Source of the DNA: Bacillus infantis
Lineage (GTDB): Bacteria; Bacillota; Bacilli; Bacillales; Cytobacillaceae
Direction: 5' to 3'
DNA: 64,000 nucleotides
Assembly (NCBI RefSeq): GCF_020171945.1
Contig: NZ_JAIVAP010000002.1
Coordinates: 479,206-543,205 of the forward strand
A program made the position numbers and the translations under genes. The notes under the pieces were generated by a model. That model worked only from the letters and a program-made list of their open reading frames with translations, was not told where the DNA came from and searched no databases. Below are positions 8,698 through 17,567 of this stretch, one piece after another. Positions within the stretch are counted from its first letter, which is position 1. Every line of letters begins with the position of its first letter.

Positions 8698-10153
8698 TCA
8701 AGACCAGCCGCTGATTTTTGAAATAAGCAAGCCGGGCCGAACAGGCTACAGCCTTCCGGAACTGGATGTACCTGAAGTGGATTTGGCTGAATTGCTGCCT
8801 GAAGGATATCTGCGTGAAGAAGAGCCTGAGCTTCCAGAAGTATCAGAACTGGATATCATGAGGCATTATACCGCTTTATCCAAAAGAAACCATGGTGTGG
8901 ATTCTGGCTTTTATCCGCTTGGGTCGTGCACGATGAAATACAATCCCAAAATCAATGAAAATGTGGCACGCTTCAACGGATTTGCCCATATCCATCCTCT
9001 TCAGGAGGAAAGCTCAGTGCAGGGGGCATTGGAGCTTATGTATGACCTGCAGGAGCATCTGATTGAAATTACCGGAATGGACGAAGTGACACTTCAGCCT
9101 GCTGCGGGTGCACATGGAGAATGGACAGGATTGATGATGATCAGGGCCTTCCATGAAGCGAACGGGGATACAGAGAGGACAAAGGTCATCGTCCCTGACT
9201 CAGCGCATGGGACCAATCCCGCATCAGCAACGGTCGCCGGCTTTGAAACCGTCACCGTTAAATCGAATGAAAACGGCCTTGTGGACCTTGAGGATCTTCG
9301 CCGTGTAGTCGGATCCGATACAGCTGCCCTGATGCTGACGAACCCGAACACTCTTGGGCTGTTTGAAGAAAACATCCTTGAAATGGCAGAGATTGTCCAT
9401 GGTGCCGGCGGCAAGCTTTATTATGACGGTGCGAACCTGAATGCGGTCCTTTCCAAAGCGCGGCCTGGAGATATGGGATTCGATGTTGTCCATCTGAATC
9501 TCCATAAAACATTCACAGGTCCTCACGGAGGGGGAGGGCCAGGGTCAGGTCCGGTCGGAGTCAAGAAAGACCTGATACCATATCTTCCTAAACCAATCGT
9601 TGCTAAGCGCGGTGAGGAATTTGTCCTTGATTATGACCGCCCGCAATCAATTGGAAGGGTCAAACCGTATTATGGAAACTTCGGCATCAATGTGCGCGCT
9701 TATACTTATATTCGCACAATGGGGCCGGACGGCTTGAAAAATGTTACAGAATTCGCCGTCCTGAATGCCAATTATATGATGAGGCGCCTGGCGGAATACT
9801 ATGATCTTCCATTTGACAGGCATTGCAAGCATGAGTTTGTACTCAGCGGAAAGCGCCAGAAAAAGCTTGGCGTCAGAACGCTTGACATTGCGAAGCGCCT
9901 GCTCGACTTCGGTTATCATCCGCCTACCATCTACTTCCCGCTGAATGTAGAGGAATGCATCATGATCGAGCCGACTGAAACAGAATCAAAGGAAACATTG
10001 GACAGCTTCATTGAAGCAATGATCCAGATTGCCAAGGAAGCGGAGGAAAATCCTGAAATCGTGCAGGAAGCGCCGCATACAACGGTAATCGGCCGACTGG
10101 ATGAGACCCTGGCTGCAAGAAAACCGGTCCTCCGGTATAAGAAAGAAGCTTAG
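8690..10153 (+). CDS. gcvPB: Glycine dehydrogenase (decarboxylating) subunit 2
   Basis: 487 residues, PLP-bearing half of the split P protein. The ATG at 8690 lies within the gcvPA end and GGGGG precedes it. Motifs: [15 protein letters not shown] (about 75-90); [11 protein letters not shown]; the PLP-binding lysine in [16 protein letters not shown] (about residue 270); and C-terminal [18 protein letters not shown]. It catalyses PLP-dependent decarboxylation of glycine with GcvPA. Last gene of the gcv operon; a terminator hairpin follows at 10180. Confidence 0.98.
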   Translation: MHNQDQPLIFEISKPGRTGYSLPELDVPEVDLAELLPEGYLREEEPELPEVSELDIMRHYTALSKRNHGVDSGFYPLGSCTMKYNPKINENVARFNGFAHIHPLQEESSVQGALELMYDLQEHLIEITGMDEVTLQPAAGAHGEWTGLMMIRAFHEANGDTERTKVIVPDSAHGTNPASATVAGFETVTVKSNENGLVDLEDLRRVVGSDTAALMLTNPNTLGLFEENILEMAEIVHGAGGKLYYDGANLNAVLSKARPGDMGFDVVHLNLHKTFTGPHGGGGPGSGPVGVKKDLIPYLPKPIVAKRGEEFVLDYDRPQSIGRVKPYYGNFGINVRAYTYIRTMGPDGLKNVTEFAVLNANYMMRRLAEYYDLPFDRHCKHEFVLSGKRQKKLGVRTLDIAKRLLDFGYHPPTIYFPLNVEECIMIEPTETESKETLDSFIEAMIQIAKEAEENPEIVQEAPHTTVIGRLDETLAARKPVLRYKKEA

Positions 10154-10179
10154 TTCTGATTGGCATTAGAGGCATTAGA

Positions 10180-10217
10180 GGGCGAAACACGGCATTGGCG
10201 CTGTGCTTCGCCCTTTA
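10180..10217 (+). terminator. Terminator of the gcv operon
   Basis: Stem GGGCGAAACACGGC (10180-10193) with GCTGTGCTTCGCCC (10200-10213), 14 positions with one G-T and one A-C, followed by TTTATT. The T-run is short, so efficiency may be moderate. Confidence 0.7.
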
Positions 10218-10240
10218 TTATGGCTTAGTATGTTCCCAGC

Positions 10241-10290
10241 TGATTTTAGGCATATATATTCGTGTGAAACTTTGTTTCAGACACCTTTCT
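10241..10290. repeat. Copy 1 of a short dispersed element (shared core CGTGTGAAAC)
   Basis: The stretch TGATTTTAGG ... ATTCGTGTGAAACT (10241-10271) followed by TTGTTTCAGACACC resembles 11883-11921. The 14-mer ATTCGTGTGAAACT is identical in both, and each is preceded by TGATTTT(A/G)GG. Here GTGTGAAAC can pair imperfectly with GTTTCAGACAC. The two copies flank the yqhL-lipM pair. Confidence 0.5.
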
Positions 10291-10338
10291 ATTCAGGATT
10301 GGAGTGCACCGTTTTGAAATGCTTAATATGACCATATG

Positions 10339-10374
10339 AAAAAAAGGTCCAGCCTTAAGGCTGGACCCTTTTTT
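10339..10374. terminator. Bidirectional terminator between gcvPB and yqhL
   Basis: GGTCCAGCC (10346-10354), loop TTAA, GGCTGGACC (10359-10367), with A6 on the left and T6 on the right. It is symmetric, so it can end both plus-strand read-through and minus-strand yqhL mRNA. Confidence 0.88.
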
Positions 10375-10401
10375 GCTCATGTATAGAAGGGAGTGCTTCC
10401 C

Positions 10402-10785
10402 TTATTTCTTCGCTTTGATTTTGCCTGACCATTTTTTGAAGCCGCCCTGCAGCTGGTGGAGGTCTTTATAGCCTCTGCGGTATAAGAACTGGGCTGCACG
10501 TCCGCTGCGCATTCCGCTTTGGCAGTACAGGTATACAGGCTTGTCCGGGCGGATTTCCTTCATGCGCATTTTCATCTGTGATAACGGGATATTCCTGGAC
10601 CCCAGAATGTGGCCGGCATCAAATTCATTCGGCTCCCGGACATCAATCAGCTGAGCCTTCCGGTATCCTGCGCGGAATTCATCCTCTGTCAAGGTCTTGA
10701 CGACTTTGCGCTGATAGAGCCATGATACGACAGAGTAGGTAACAAAGCCCCCGATAATGATTAAAAGAATATAAAGTGTATCCAA
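10402..10785 (-). CDS. yqhL: YqhL, membrane-anchored rhodanese-domain protein
   Basis: 127 residues from a TTG at 10785 that has AAAGGAGAAG ideally spaced upstream. A GTG at 10803 in the same frame would put the ribosome site inside the gene, so it is rejected. One N-terminal transmembrane helix (LYILLIIIGGFVTYSVVSWLY) is followed by a single rhodanese domain with the active-site loop CQSGMRSG (catalytic Cys at about residue 90). Predicted sulfurtransferase or persulfide carrier facing the cytosol; substrate unknown. Single-gene unit divergent from lipM, with a bidirectional terminator after it. Confidence 0.9.
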   Translation of the reverse strand: MDTLYILLIIIGGFVTYSVVSWLYQRKVVKTLTEDEFRAGYRKAQLIDVREPNEFDAGHILGSRNIPLSQMKMRMKEIRPDKPVYLYCQSGMRSGRAAQFLYRRGYKDLHQLQGGFKKWSGKIKAKK

Positions 10786-11025
10786 TGTGACTTCTCCTTT
10801 CACGTATAGCTACGCCAGCTTTTATTATATAAGCCGGCAGCTATGCGAGTAAAGGAATTCCTGCAAAATTCACGTATTTCTCATGTTTTCGGATTTGCTG
10901 CAGACAAAGCGGGCAAGACGGGATTTTGAAATATTAGGCAAGGGCTGTTTGCTTTGTTTTTTCCGCCCATTTTGATAGACTAGAAAACATGTGCAAGACT
11001 CATAACATGAAAAAGAGGGTTACAT

Positions 11026-11862
11026 ATGCTAAAAGAAACTTGGAGATTTATCGATTCGGGCTTTGGTTCCCCATCTTTCAATATGGCTTTGGATGAGGCA
11101 CTCCTCGAGTGGAACAGCGAGGGGAAGATTCCGCCTGTCATCCGCTTCTACGGATGGGATCCGGCAACGCTTTCCATTGGCTATTTTCAAAAAGCGGAAA
11201 AGGAAATCGATATGGACGCCGTCAAAAAACATGGTCTGGGATTTGTCCGCCGTCCGACAGGCGGACGGGGCGTCCTGCATGAGCATGAGCTTACGTACAG
11301 TGTCATCGTTTCAGAGGACCATCCTGAAATGCCGAAAACCGTTACCGAGGCGTACCGGGTGATCTCTGAAGGGATTCTTAAGGGGTTTCACAATCTTGGA
11401 ATGGATGCCTATTTTGCTGTCCCGAAGACAGCCGAGGAGAGGGAGTCGCTTAAGAACCCGCGTTCTTCCGTCTGCTTTGATGCACCAAGCTGGTATGAGC
11501 TTGTTGTTGAGGGGAGAAAGGTTGCCGGAAGCGCCCAGACAAGGCAGAAGGGTGTCATCCTCCAGCACGGATCCATCCTGCTCGACCTGGATGAAGATAA
11601 GCTTTTCAGCCTGTTCAAGTATCCGAATGACCGTGTGAAGGAAAGGATGCAGAGAGCGTTCAAAAGCAAAGCCGTTGCCATCAACGAGCTTAGCCGGGAC
11701 AAAGTCACAATCGGACAGGCCAAGGAAGCCTTCAGAAAGGGCTTTGAGGAAGGGCTTGGCATTCAGCTTGAACCTTATGAGCTTTCCGCTGAAGAAATGG
11801 AATATGTGAACAAAATTGCAAAACACCGATATGAAAACGATGAATGGAATTTTAAAAGATAG
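11026..11862 (+). CDS. lipM: Octanoyl-[GcvH]:protein/ACP octanoyltransferase LipM
   Basis: 278 residues, full length. It moves octanoyl groups from acyl carrier protein onto GcvH, the first step of lipoate assembly in Bacillus. A biotin/lipoate-ligase fold is evident: [16 protein letters not shown], the [18 protein letters not shown] signature (about 75-92), the catalytic Cys in SSVCFD (about 150), and the conserved Lys in GRKVAGSAQ. Bears on its neighbours: the gcv H-protein and the Bkd E2 in this window need lipoyl groups. The ATG follows AAAGAGGG 9 bases upstream. Confidence 0.95.
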   Translation: MLKETWRFIDSGFGSPSFNMALDEALLEWNSEGKIPPVIRFYGWDPATLSIGYFQKAEKEIDMDAVKKHGLGFVRRPTGGRGVLHEHELTYSVIVSEDHPEMPKTVTEAYRVISEGILKGFHNLGMDAYFAVPKTAEERESLKNPRSSVCFDAPSWYELVVEGRKVAGSAQTRQKGVILQHGSILLDLDEDKLFSLFKYPNDRVKERMQRAFKSKAVAINELSRDKVTIGQAKEAFRKGFEEGLGIQLEPYELSAEEMEYVNKIAKHRYENDEWNFKR

Positions 11863-11880
11863 ACTGTGTTAGTGTACCTC

Positions 11881-11957
11881 GTTGATTTTGGGCTCATTCG
11901 TGTGAAACTCTTTTTCACACGCATCTCAGCACAGCTGAAATGAGCCCAAAATCAATA
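11881..11957. repeat. Nested palindrome downstream of lipM; copy 2 of the CGTGTGAAAC element
   Basis: A perfect 17-bp outer inverted repeat (TTGATTTTGGGCTCATT 11882-11898 with 11939-11955) encloses two inner hairpins: CGTGTGAAA/TTTCACACG (11899-11907/11913-11921) and TCAGC-ACA-GCTGA (11926-11938). As RNA or cruciform DNA this is a three-way junction. No T-run follows directly; a conventional terminator comes at 11980. Confidence 0.75.
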
Positions 11958-11979
11958 ACAATGTTTAACAAAGCCAAAA

Positions 11980-12009
11980 GAAAAAAAGCGGCCCTGTCGC
12001 TTTTTTTCT
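11980..12009 (+). terminator. Terminator downstream of lipM
   Basis: AGAAAAAAAGCG (11980-11991) pairs with CGCTTTTTTTCT (11998-12009) around GCCCTG. The A/T tracts make it symmetric. It closes the lipM unit. Confidence 0.75.
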
Positions 12010-12177
12010 GTTTGATGCGGAATTCCGCACATCCAAATTATGAATATTTTTCCATGTGGTTCATACTTAAAACGCAAGCCCCGAAATTTGCCGAAAATAA
12101 TCGTTTACTGTCATTAATCGGGCAATATCTCTTTTTATCTCTGAAATCTAGTTTTTTCTGAGTTTGACAAAATTAAA
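12010..12177. other. Upstream part of the nrdJ control region, nothing recognised
   Basis: A+T-rich stretch with no convincing gene. A 73-codon plus-strand frame running 11940-12161 overlaps the terminator and has no RBS. No cobalamin riboswitch (B12 box) is visible although nrdJ is B12-dependent. Confidence 0.5.
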
Positions 12178-12241
12178 TTGATTTGACCTCTAATACAATA
12201 TATAGTGGTGTCGAAAATATTTTATATACTATATATTGATT
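12178..12241 (+). promoter_or_regulatory. nrdJ promoter with two NrdR boxes
   Basis: Two 16-bp sites fit the NrdR consensus (acaCwATATATwGtgt): ATACAATATATAGTGG at 12193-12208 and ATACTATATATTGATT at 12226-12241. They are 33 bp apart, about three helical turns, which is the family arrangement. A sigma-A-like promoter TTGATT (12178-12183), 17 bp, TATAGT (12201-12206) has its -10 inside box 1, so bound NrdR would block polymerase. NrdR-ATP/dATP repression of nrdJ is the inferred outcome. nrdR is not in the window. Confidence 0.85.
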
Positions 12242-12340
12242 TTGAGGTTTTGGATATGATAACTTAAGGGTATTCAAAAAAACAAATAGAAGCTTGGCTT
12301 TCTATTAAAAATAGAAAGATACATTGAAGGAGCTGTGTGT

Positions 12341-14890
12341 ATGTCTGTCGTGCTGGGACAAAAAGCAAAAGTGAACATCGAACAATTAAACAAGGATATC
12401 CGCCTATTCCCCCAGGTGCATCCGATCACCCCTGATATGAAAATCACCCATAAAGGGGTTTCGCGTCTGGTCATGCTGGACCGCTATACGTTCAAGGATA
12501 CAGAAAAGATCACTCTGGCAAACGGGGACTTCGTTGTCCTGACTGTCAAAGAAGATCCAAAATTCCCTGCCCGCGGCCTTGGCTTCATCCAGGAGATTGA
12601 CTGGGAGAACAAGACAGCCAGAGTTTTGGTGGAGGAAGAATTCCGCGGCGTCCTTGATAATCCGGATGAACCGGTAATCACGAAATCGCTGGATGTGATT
12701 GAAAAGCCGCTTGAGATCTATTATGAGCAGATTGCAAAGCGGAATGCGACAGGCCTCGCAGCAGCTGAGGAAACAGAAGAGAAGCGCAAGGAATGGTTTG
12801 AGAAATTTTACCACGAGCTTGTCAGCCTGAACTTTATCCCTGCCGGAAGGGTGCTTTATGGCGCTGGGGCGGATACGGATGTTACTTACTTTAACTGCTA
12901 TGTCATGCCGTTTGTGCAGGATTCCCGCGAAGGGATTTCAGAGCATCGCAAGCAGGTAATGGAAATCATGAGCAGGGGCGGCGGAGTCGGAACAAACGGA
13001 TCGACCTTAAGGCCGCGCAACACGCTTGCGCGCGGAGTAAACGGCAAATCCTCCGGATCGGTTTCCTGGCTGGATGATATTGCAAAACTGACTCATCTGG
13101 TTGAGCAGGGCGGTTCAAGACGCGGCGCCCAAATGATCATGCTGACAGACTGGCATCCGGATATCATTGAATTCATCATCTCAAAAATGCAGAACCCGCG
13201 CATCCTCCGCTTTTTGCTTGAAAATACACAGGATGAAACAATCAAGCGCTATGCCAGTGAAAAGCTGAAGTTCACTCCGCTGACTGAGCAGGAGACCAAT
13301 ATGTATCAGGGAATCATCAACTATAAACAAATCCCCGGACTTGGCGGCTTCAACGAGAAGATCATCAGAGATGCGGAAAATAAGCTTGCTGCCGGAGGCA
13401 ATTATACTGTCCATAATCCGGAGTTCCTGACAGGTGCCAATATCTCTGTGTGCCTGACAAAGGACTTCATGGATGCAGTTGAAAAAGATGCAGAGTATGA
13501 GCTGCGCTTCCCTGATGTGGAGTCATATGATGCCGAAACGATGAAGATCTACAATGAAGAATGGCATAAGATCGGCGATGTCCGCGAATGGGAAAAGCTG
13601 GGCCATAAAGTGCGCACCTACCGCAAAATCAAGGCAAAAGAGCTTTGGAACCTGATCAATATCTGTGCGACCTATTCCGCAGAGCCGGGCATTTTCTTCA
13701 TCGACAATGCGAATGATATGACAAATGCACAAGCCTACGGACAGAAGGTAGTAGCGACGAACCCTTGCGGGGAGCAGCCGCTTGCGCCATATTCTGTCTG
13801 CAATCTGGCCGCTGTCAATCTTGCTGAAATGGCTGATAAGGAAAACAGAACAGTCGACTTTGAAAAGCTGGCCAGGACTGTTGAAGTTGGCGTCCGCATG
13901 CAGGATAACGTCATTGACGCGACGCCATATTTCCTTGAAGAAAACAAAAAGCAGGCTCTGGGAGAGCGCCGTGTCGGACTTGGCGTCATGGGACTGCATG
14001 ATCTGCTGATCTACTGTGAGACTGAATACGGTTCAGAAAAAGGCAATGAGCTGATCGATAAAGTATTTGAAACGATTGCTGTAACAGCATATAAAGCTTC
14101 AGTTGAGCTTGCCGGCGAAAAAGGCAGCTTCCCGTTCCTGACAGGAGAGACGGAAGAAGAAACAAACAGGCTCCGCCGGAACTTCACAGAAACCGGCTTT
14201 ATGCAGAAAATGCCGGAAGATGTGAGACAGTCCATCCTTGAAAAAGGAATCCGCAATTCCCACCTGCTGACTGTCGCACCGACAGGATCTACAGGTACCA
14301 TGGTCGGGGTTTCAACAGGGCTTGAACCATACTTCTCCTTCTCATATTTCAGGAGCGGCCGATTAGGAAAGTTCATTGAGGTGAAGGCAGATATCGTACA
14401 AGAGTATCTGGACCGCAACCCTGATGCAGATCCTGAGAACCTGCCGGAATGGTTTATTTCCGCTATGGAGCTTTCCCCTGAAGCACATGCCGATGTTCAA
14501 TGTGTCATCCAGCGCTGGATTGACAGTTCTATAAGCAAGACGGTCAATGCACCGAAGGGCTATAGCGTTGAACAGGTGGAAGGTGTGTATGAACGACTGT
14601 ACCGCGGCGGAGCGAAAGGCGGAACAGTATATGTCGACGGTTCCCGCGACTCGCAGGTCCTTACGCTAAAAGCGGAAGAAAACACCTTCGATGAGGAAGA
14701 AGCTAAAGAAGAAAAGCCGAAGCAGCGTGTTGTACTGGTCGACACAATCAGTGACCTCAGATCGACAGATGTAACTATCGGCTCTGAAGTAGGCAACACC
14801 TGTCCGGTATGCCGCCAGGGCAAGGTAAAAGAAATCGGCGGATGCAACACTTGCACAAACTGCAATGCCCAGTTGAAATGCGGCTTGTAA
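12341..14890 (+). CDS. nrdJ: Vitamin B12-dependent (class II) ribonucleotide reductase
   Basis: 849 residues. It reduces ribonucleotides to deoxyribonucleotides using adenosylcobalamin in the cytosol. The ATG at 12341 has AAGGAG 8 bases upstream (the GTG two codons earlier is too close). Motifs: disulfide cysteine in DVTYFNCYVMPF (about 185); GGVGTNGSTLRPR; the radical/active-site NPCGEQPLAPYSVCNLAAVNL (about 475-495); and APTGSTGTMVG. The C-terminal tail carries a zinc-ribbon-like CPVC...CNTCTNC...KCGL. Not at this place in B. subtilis, which uses NrdEF; insertion between lipM and yqhO is a lineage feature. Monocistronic: terminators lie on both sides. Confidence 0.97.
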   Translation: MSVVLGQKAKVNIEQLNKDIRLFPQVHPITPDMKITHKGVSRLVMLDRYTFKDTEKITLANGDFVVLTVKEDPKFPARGLGFIQEIDWENKTARVLVEEEFRGVLDNPDEPVITKSLDVIEKPLEIYYEQIAKRNATGLAAAEETEEKRKEWFEKFYHELVSLNFIPAGRVLYGAGADTDVTYFNCYVMPFVQDSREGISEHRKQVMEIMSRGGGVGTNGSTLRPRNTLARGVNGKSSGSVSWLDDIAKLTHLVEQGGSRRGAQMIMLTDWHPDIIEFIISKMQNPRILRFLLENTQDETIKRYASEKLKFTPLTEQETNMYQGIINYKQIPGLGGFNEKIIRDAENKLAAGGNYTVHNPEFLTGANISVCLTKDFMDAVEKDAEYELRFPDVESYDAETMKIYNEEWHKIGDVREWEKLGHKVRTYRKIKAKELWNLINICATYSAEPGIFFIDNANDMTNAQAYGQKVVATNPCGEQPLAPYSVCNLAAVNLAEMADKENRTVDFEKLARTVEVGVRMQDNVIDATPYFLEENKKQALGERRVGLGVMGLHDLLIYCETEYGSEKGNELIDKVFETIAVTAYKASVELAGEKGSFPFLTGETEEETNRLRRNFTETGFMQKMPEDVRQSILEKGIRNSHLLTVAPTGSTGTMVGVSTGLEPYFSFSYFRSGRLGKFIEVKADIVQEYLDRNPDADPENLPEWFISAMELSPEAHADVQCVIQRWIDSSISKTVNAPKGYSVEQVEGVYERLYRGGAKGGTVYVDGSRDSQVLTLKAEENTFDEEEAKEEKPKQRVVLVDTISDLRSTDVTIGSEVGNTCPVCRQGKVKEIGGCNTCTNCNAQLKCGL

Positions 14891-14910
14891 AATTTTCATA
14901 AACAGTAAAA

Positions 14911-14944
14911 AGAGGATGGAAAAATTTTTCCGTCCTCTTTTTTT
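14911..14944 (+). terminator. Terminator of nrdJ
   Basis: AGAGGATGGAAAAA (14911-14924) pairs with TTTTTCCGTCCTCT (14925-14938), with one T-G, then T7. It separates nrdJ from splB. Confidence 0.88.
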
Positions 14945-15029
14945 CGGTTTTGCCCCAATAATGCTCATACTACAAAAAAGTGCCGGCGACATGCCTGAGC
15001 CAAGCAAACATAGAAACGGGGTTATAAAG

Positions 15030-16055
15030 ATGAAACCATTCATGCCGCAGCTTGTATATATCGAACCGAAAGCACTCGAGTATCCTTTGGGGAAGGAGCT
15101 GAAGGAAAAATTTGAGGAGCTTGGCATTGAAATCCGCGAAACCACTTCCCATAACCAGGTGCGCGGCATCCCGGGGAATAATGAGCTTCAGCAGTACCGG
15201 AATGCAAAATCGACACTCGTAGTAGGAATCAGGAGGACGCTAAAATTCGATACGTCCAAGCCGTCCGCTGAGTATGCAATCCCGCTGGCAACTGGATGCA
15301 TGGGGCATTGCCATTACTGTTATCTGCAGACAACCCTTGGGAGCAAGCCGTATATCCGCACATATGTAAACCTTGAGGATATCTTTGCCCAGGCTGAAAA
15401 ATATATGGAGGAGCGGGCGCCTGAAGTCACCCGATTTGAAGCTGCCTGTACCTCGGATATTGTAGGGCTGGACCATTTAACACACTCATTGAAAAAGACG
15501 ATTGAATTCATTGGCGGTACAGAGTATGGAAGGCTCCGCTTTGTGACAAAGTACCATCATGTCGACCATCTGCTCGATGCCAAGCATAACGGCAAAACAA
15601 GATTCCGTTTCAGCGTTAATTCGCGATATGTGATCAAGAATTTTGAACCAGGCACATCCACTTTCGATGAACGGCTCGAAGCGGCCAGGAAGGTTGCGGG
15701 GGCAGGATATCCTTTAGGCTTTATTGTTGCGCCGATCTATCTTCATGAAAACTGGAAGGAAGGCTATTTTGAGCTTTTTGAAAGGCTGAAGCAGTCGCTT
15801 GATGGCATCGAACTGAAAGATCTCACTTTTGAACTCATTCAGCACCGTTTCACAAAGCCTGCCAAGAAGGTCATTGAAAAACGCTATCCGAAAACAAAGC
15901 TTGAAATGGATGAAGAAAAGCGGAAATATAAGTGGGGCCGCTACGGAATAGGAAAATATGTATACCAGAATGATGAAGCAAAGGAAATGGAAGAAACCAT
16001 CCGAAGCTATGTCCATTCCTTTTTTCCAGAAGCTGAAGTTCAGTATTTTACGTAA
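15030..16055 (+). CDS. splB: Spore photoproduct lyase
   Basis: 341 residues, usual length. A radical-SAM enzyme that reverses 5-thyminyl-5,6-dihydrothymine in germinating spore DNA. The start ATG 15030 (MKPFMPQLVYIEPKAL) is chosen over an upstream frame that would begin in the nrdJ terminator. Motifs: the [4Fe-4S] cluster site CMGHCHYC (CxxxCxxC, about residues 90-97); the catalytic cysteine in EAACTSDIVG (about 140); and the conserved YGIGKYVY tail. splA, which precedes splB in B. subtilis, is absent. A CATACTA at 14966-14972 fits a forespore sigma-G/F -10. Confidence 0.97.
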   Translation: MKPFMPQLVYIEPKALEYPLGKELKEKFEELGIEIRETTSHNQVRGIPGNNELQQYRNAKSTLVVGIRRTLKFDTSKPSAEYAIPLATGCMGHCHYCYLQTTLGSKPYIRTYVNLEDIFAQAEKYMEERAPEVTRFEAACTSDIVGLDHLTHSLKKTIEFIGGTEYGRLRFVTKYHHVDHLLDAKHNGKTRFRFSVNSRYVIKNFEPGTSTFDERLEAARKVAGAGYPLGFIVAPIYLHENWKEGYFELFERLKQSLDGIELKDLTFELIQHRFTKPAKKVIEKRYPKTKLEMDEEKRKYKWGRYGIGKYVYQNDEAKEMEETIRSYVHSFFPEAEVQYFT

Positions 16056-16157
16056 TCTGATATTTTATCCTGAATAATTAATTTGTCCGCCGTACTATTT
16101 TTGCAGCTGCCCGATTAAAGATGTATCAAGCAGGTATCATCGACGGGAGTGGCTTGC

Positions 16158-17045
16158 ATGTATATAGACGGCGTTTTTTCAGGCGGCGGCATTAAAGGCT
16201 TTGCGCTGATCGGTGCTTTGGAGGTCATTGAGCAGAAAGGATTCCGCTTTGAAAGGGTGGCGGGCACGAGCGCTGGCTCCATTGTGGCCGGACTTTCCGC
16301 TGCAGGATACACAAGCAGGGAAATGTTCGATCTGATGAATGAACTTGATTTGAAGAAGCTGCTGGATGCCAGGAGGACACTGCTGCCTTTTTCGGCAGCT
16401 AAGTGGCTGCTTTTGTATTGGCGCCTTGGCTTGTACAAGGGAAACGAGCTGGAGAAGTGGATTGCAGAGAAGCTCGCCGCAAGGGGGATCCGTACATTTG
16501 GCGATCTTGCACCCCAGAAGCTCAGGGTTATTGCATCAGATCTGACGAACGGCCGGCTTGTCGTCCTCCCGGATGATTTAATGAGCTACGGGGTCGACCC
16601 TGGCCGATTCTCAGTAGCGAAAGCTATCCGGATGAGCTGCAGCCTGCCCTATTTTTTTGAACCGGTCAAACTGAAGTCATTTGAAGGGGAAACAAGTCTC
16701 CTAGTTGATGGAGGAGTGCTGAGCAATTTTCCGATGTGGCTCTTTGATAAGGAAAATGTTAAAAAGGTCCGGCCGGTACTTGGGATCAAGCTGAGCCATG
16801 ATGTCTTGGACAGGGAGAAAAATAAAATCAATAATGCGATCCAGCTGTATGAGGCGCTCTTTGAGACAATGAAGGATGCCCATGATGCCCGCTATATTTC
16901 CCGGAAGCATGCAAAAAATATCATCTTTGTTCCGACAGAAGGCATCGTCTCTACAGAATTTGGCCTTACCGCTGAAAGAAAAGAAGAGCTGCTGGAGCTT
17001 GGGAGGCGGTCAGCGAGGAAGTTCTTCTCTCTATGGACATACTGA
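16158..17045 (+). CDS. yqhO: YqhO, patatin-like phospholipase family protein
   Basis: 295 residues from ATG 16158, with GGGAGTGG 8 bases upstream; the GTG at 16149 lies inside that ribosome site. A bacterial patatin-like hydrolase: oxyanion loop GVFSGGGIKGFALIGAL (about 5-21), nucleophile elbow GTSAGS (Ser about 38), and the second dyad member in DGGVLSNFPMWLF (Asp about 185). Predicted serine acyl-hydrolase; natural substrate unknown. In B. subtilis mntR lies just before yqhO; here only about 100 bases separate splB and yqhO and no mntR is present. Confidence 0.92.
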   Translation: MYIDGVFSGGGIKGFALIGALEVIEQKGFRFERVAGTSAGSIVAGLSAAGYTSREMFDLMNELDLKKLLDARRTLLPFSAAKWLLLYWRLGLYKGNELEKWIAEKLAARGIRTFGDLAPQKLRVIASDLTNGRLVVLPDDLMSYGVDPGRFSVAKAIRMSCSLPYFFEPVKLKSFEGETSLLVDGGVLSNFPMWLFDKENVKKVRPVLGIKLSHDVLDREKNKINNAIQLYEALFETMKDAHDARYISRKHAKNIIFVPTEGIVSTEFGLTAERKEELLELGRRSARKFFSLWTY

Positions 17046-17055
17046 GGGAATTAAA

Positions 17056-17079
17056 AAGCACTGCCAGAATTGGCAGTGC
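17056..17079 (+). other. Stem-loop after yqhO
   Basis: GCACTGCCA (17058-17066) and TGGCAGTGC (17071-17079) form a 9-bp hairpin around GAAT. No T-run follows, so it is more likely a 3'-end stabilising or processing element than a terminator; the true terminator comes 54 bases later. Confidence 0.55.
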
Positions 17080-17132
17080 CTTCCAATGGCCGGCTGCATA
17101 CAGCCGCCAGTGAGCTTGAAATTTAAACAGCC

Positions 17133-17166
17133 CCGGGCATCAGAGAGTTGCCCGGTTCTTTTTTTT
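17133..17166 (+). terminator. Terminator of yqhO, overlapping the 3' end of yqhP
   Basis: CCGGGCA (17133-17139), nine-base loop, TGCCCGG (17149-17155), then TTCTTTTTTTT. The right arm and T-run are also the last codons (KKNRATL-stop) of the convergent yqhP gene, so terminator and coding sequence share bases. Confidence 0.85.
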
Positions 17167-17511
17167 GCCTTTTTTCCCGTCAATGACGGTTAAATGAGGT
17201 GGAGATTTGCGAGCTTTTGTTTTCCTTAAGGATGTGAGCGAACCGACACTTGCCTTCCTGGTGCTGGCAGGTTCTTTCTGATATTTCCTTTTAGATTTCT
17301 TAGCTGCTTTAACAAATGCCTGCTGCTCTTTTTTCATAGGGCCAGCTTTGTAGAAACGGCGAAACAGAAAATATACGGCAGCACCAATGAGGGCTATTAC
17401 GGCTATACTCTGCAAAAAACCGGCAGGGTCGTTTACCAATCTGCCTATTATTCCGATTATTGCGAGGCCGATGAGGCCGGCAACAATATACAATGAAGTC
17501 CGGTTATTCAA
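17140..17511 (-). CDS. yqhP: YqhP, small membrane protein (SA1362 family)
   Basis: 123 residues from a TTG at 17511, which has GGGAGGTGG five bases upstream. The GTG at 17520 in the same frame would leave the ribosome site no spacing. Two hydrophobic helices (SLYIVAGLIGLAIIGIIG and AVIALIGAAVYFLF) are followed by a very basic cytosolic tail (KKSKRKYQ..., GKKGKKKNR). Function unknown; conserved in Bacillus beside yqhQ. The stop codon lies inside the yqhO terminator. Confidence 0.88.
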   Translation of the reverse strand: MNNRTSLYIVAGLIGLAIIGIIGRLVNDPAGFLQSIAVIALIGAAVYFLFRRFYKAGPMKKEQQAFVKAAKKSKRKYQKEPASTRKASVGSLTSLRKTKARKSPPHLTVIDGKKGKKKNRATL

Positions 17512-17567
17512 AAAAGCCACCTCCCTATGAGCATGATGAGCATTTTCACTTGCTTTTAAACTATATT

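Noticed and set aside
11940..12161. 73-codon plus-strand frame between lipM and nrdJ
   Set aside because: It begins inside the nested palindrome, runs through a terminator, has no ribosome site and resembles no family.
11863..12340. Cobalamin riboswitch before nrdJ
   Set aside because: Looked for a B12 box and its flanking helices; none visible. NrdR boxes explain regulation better.
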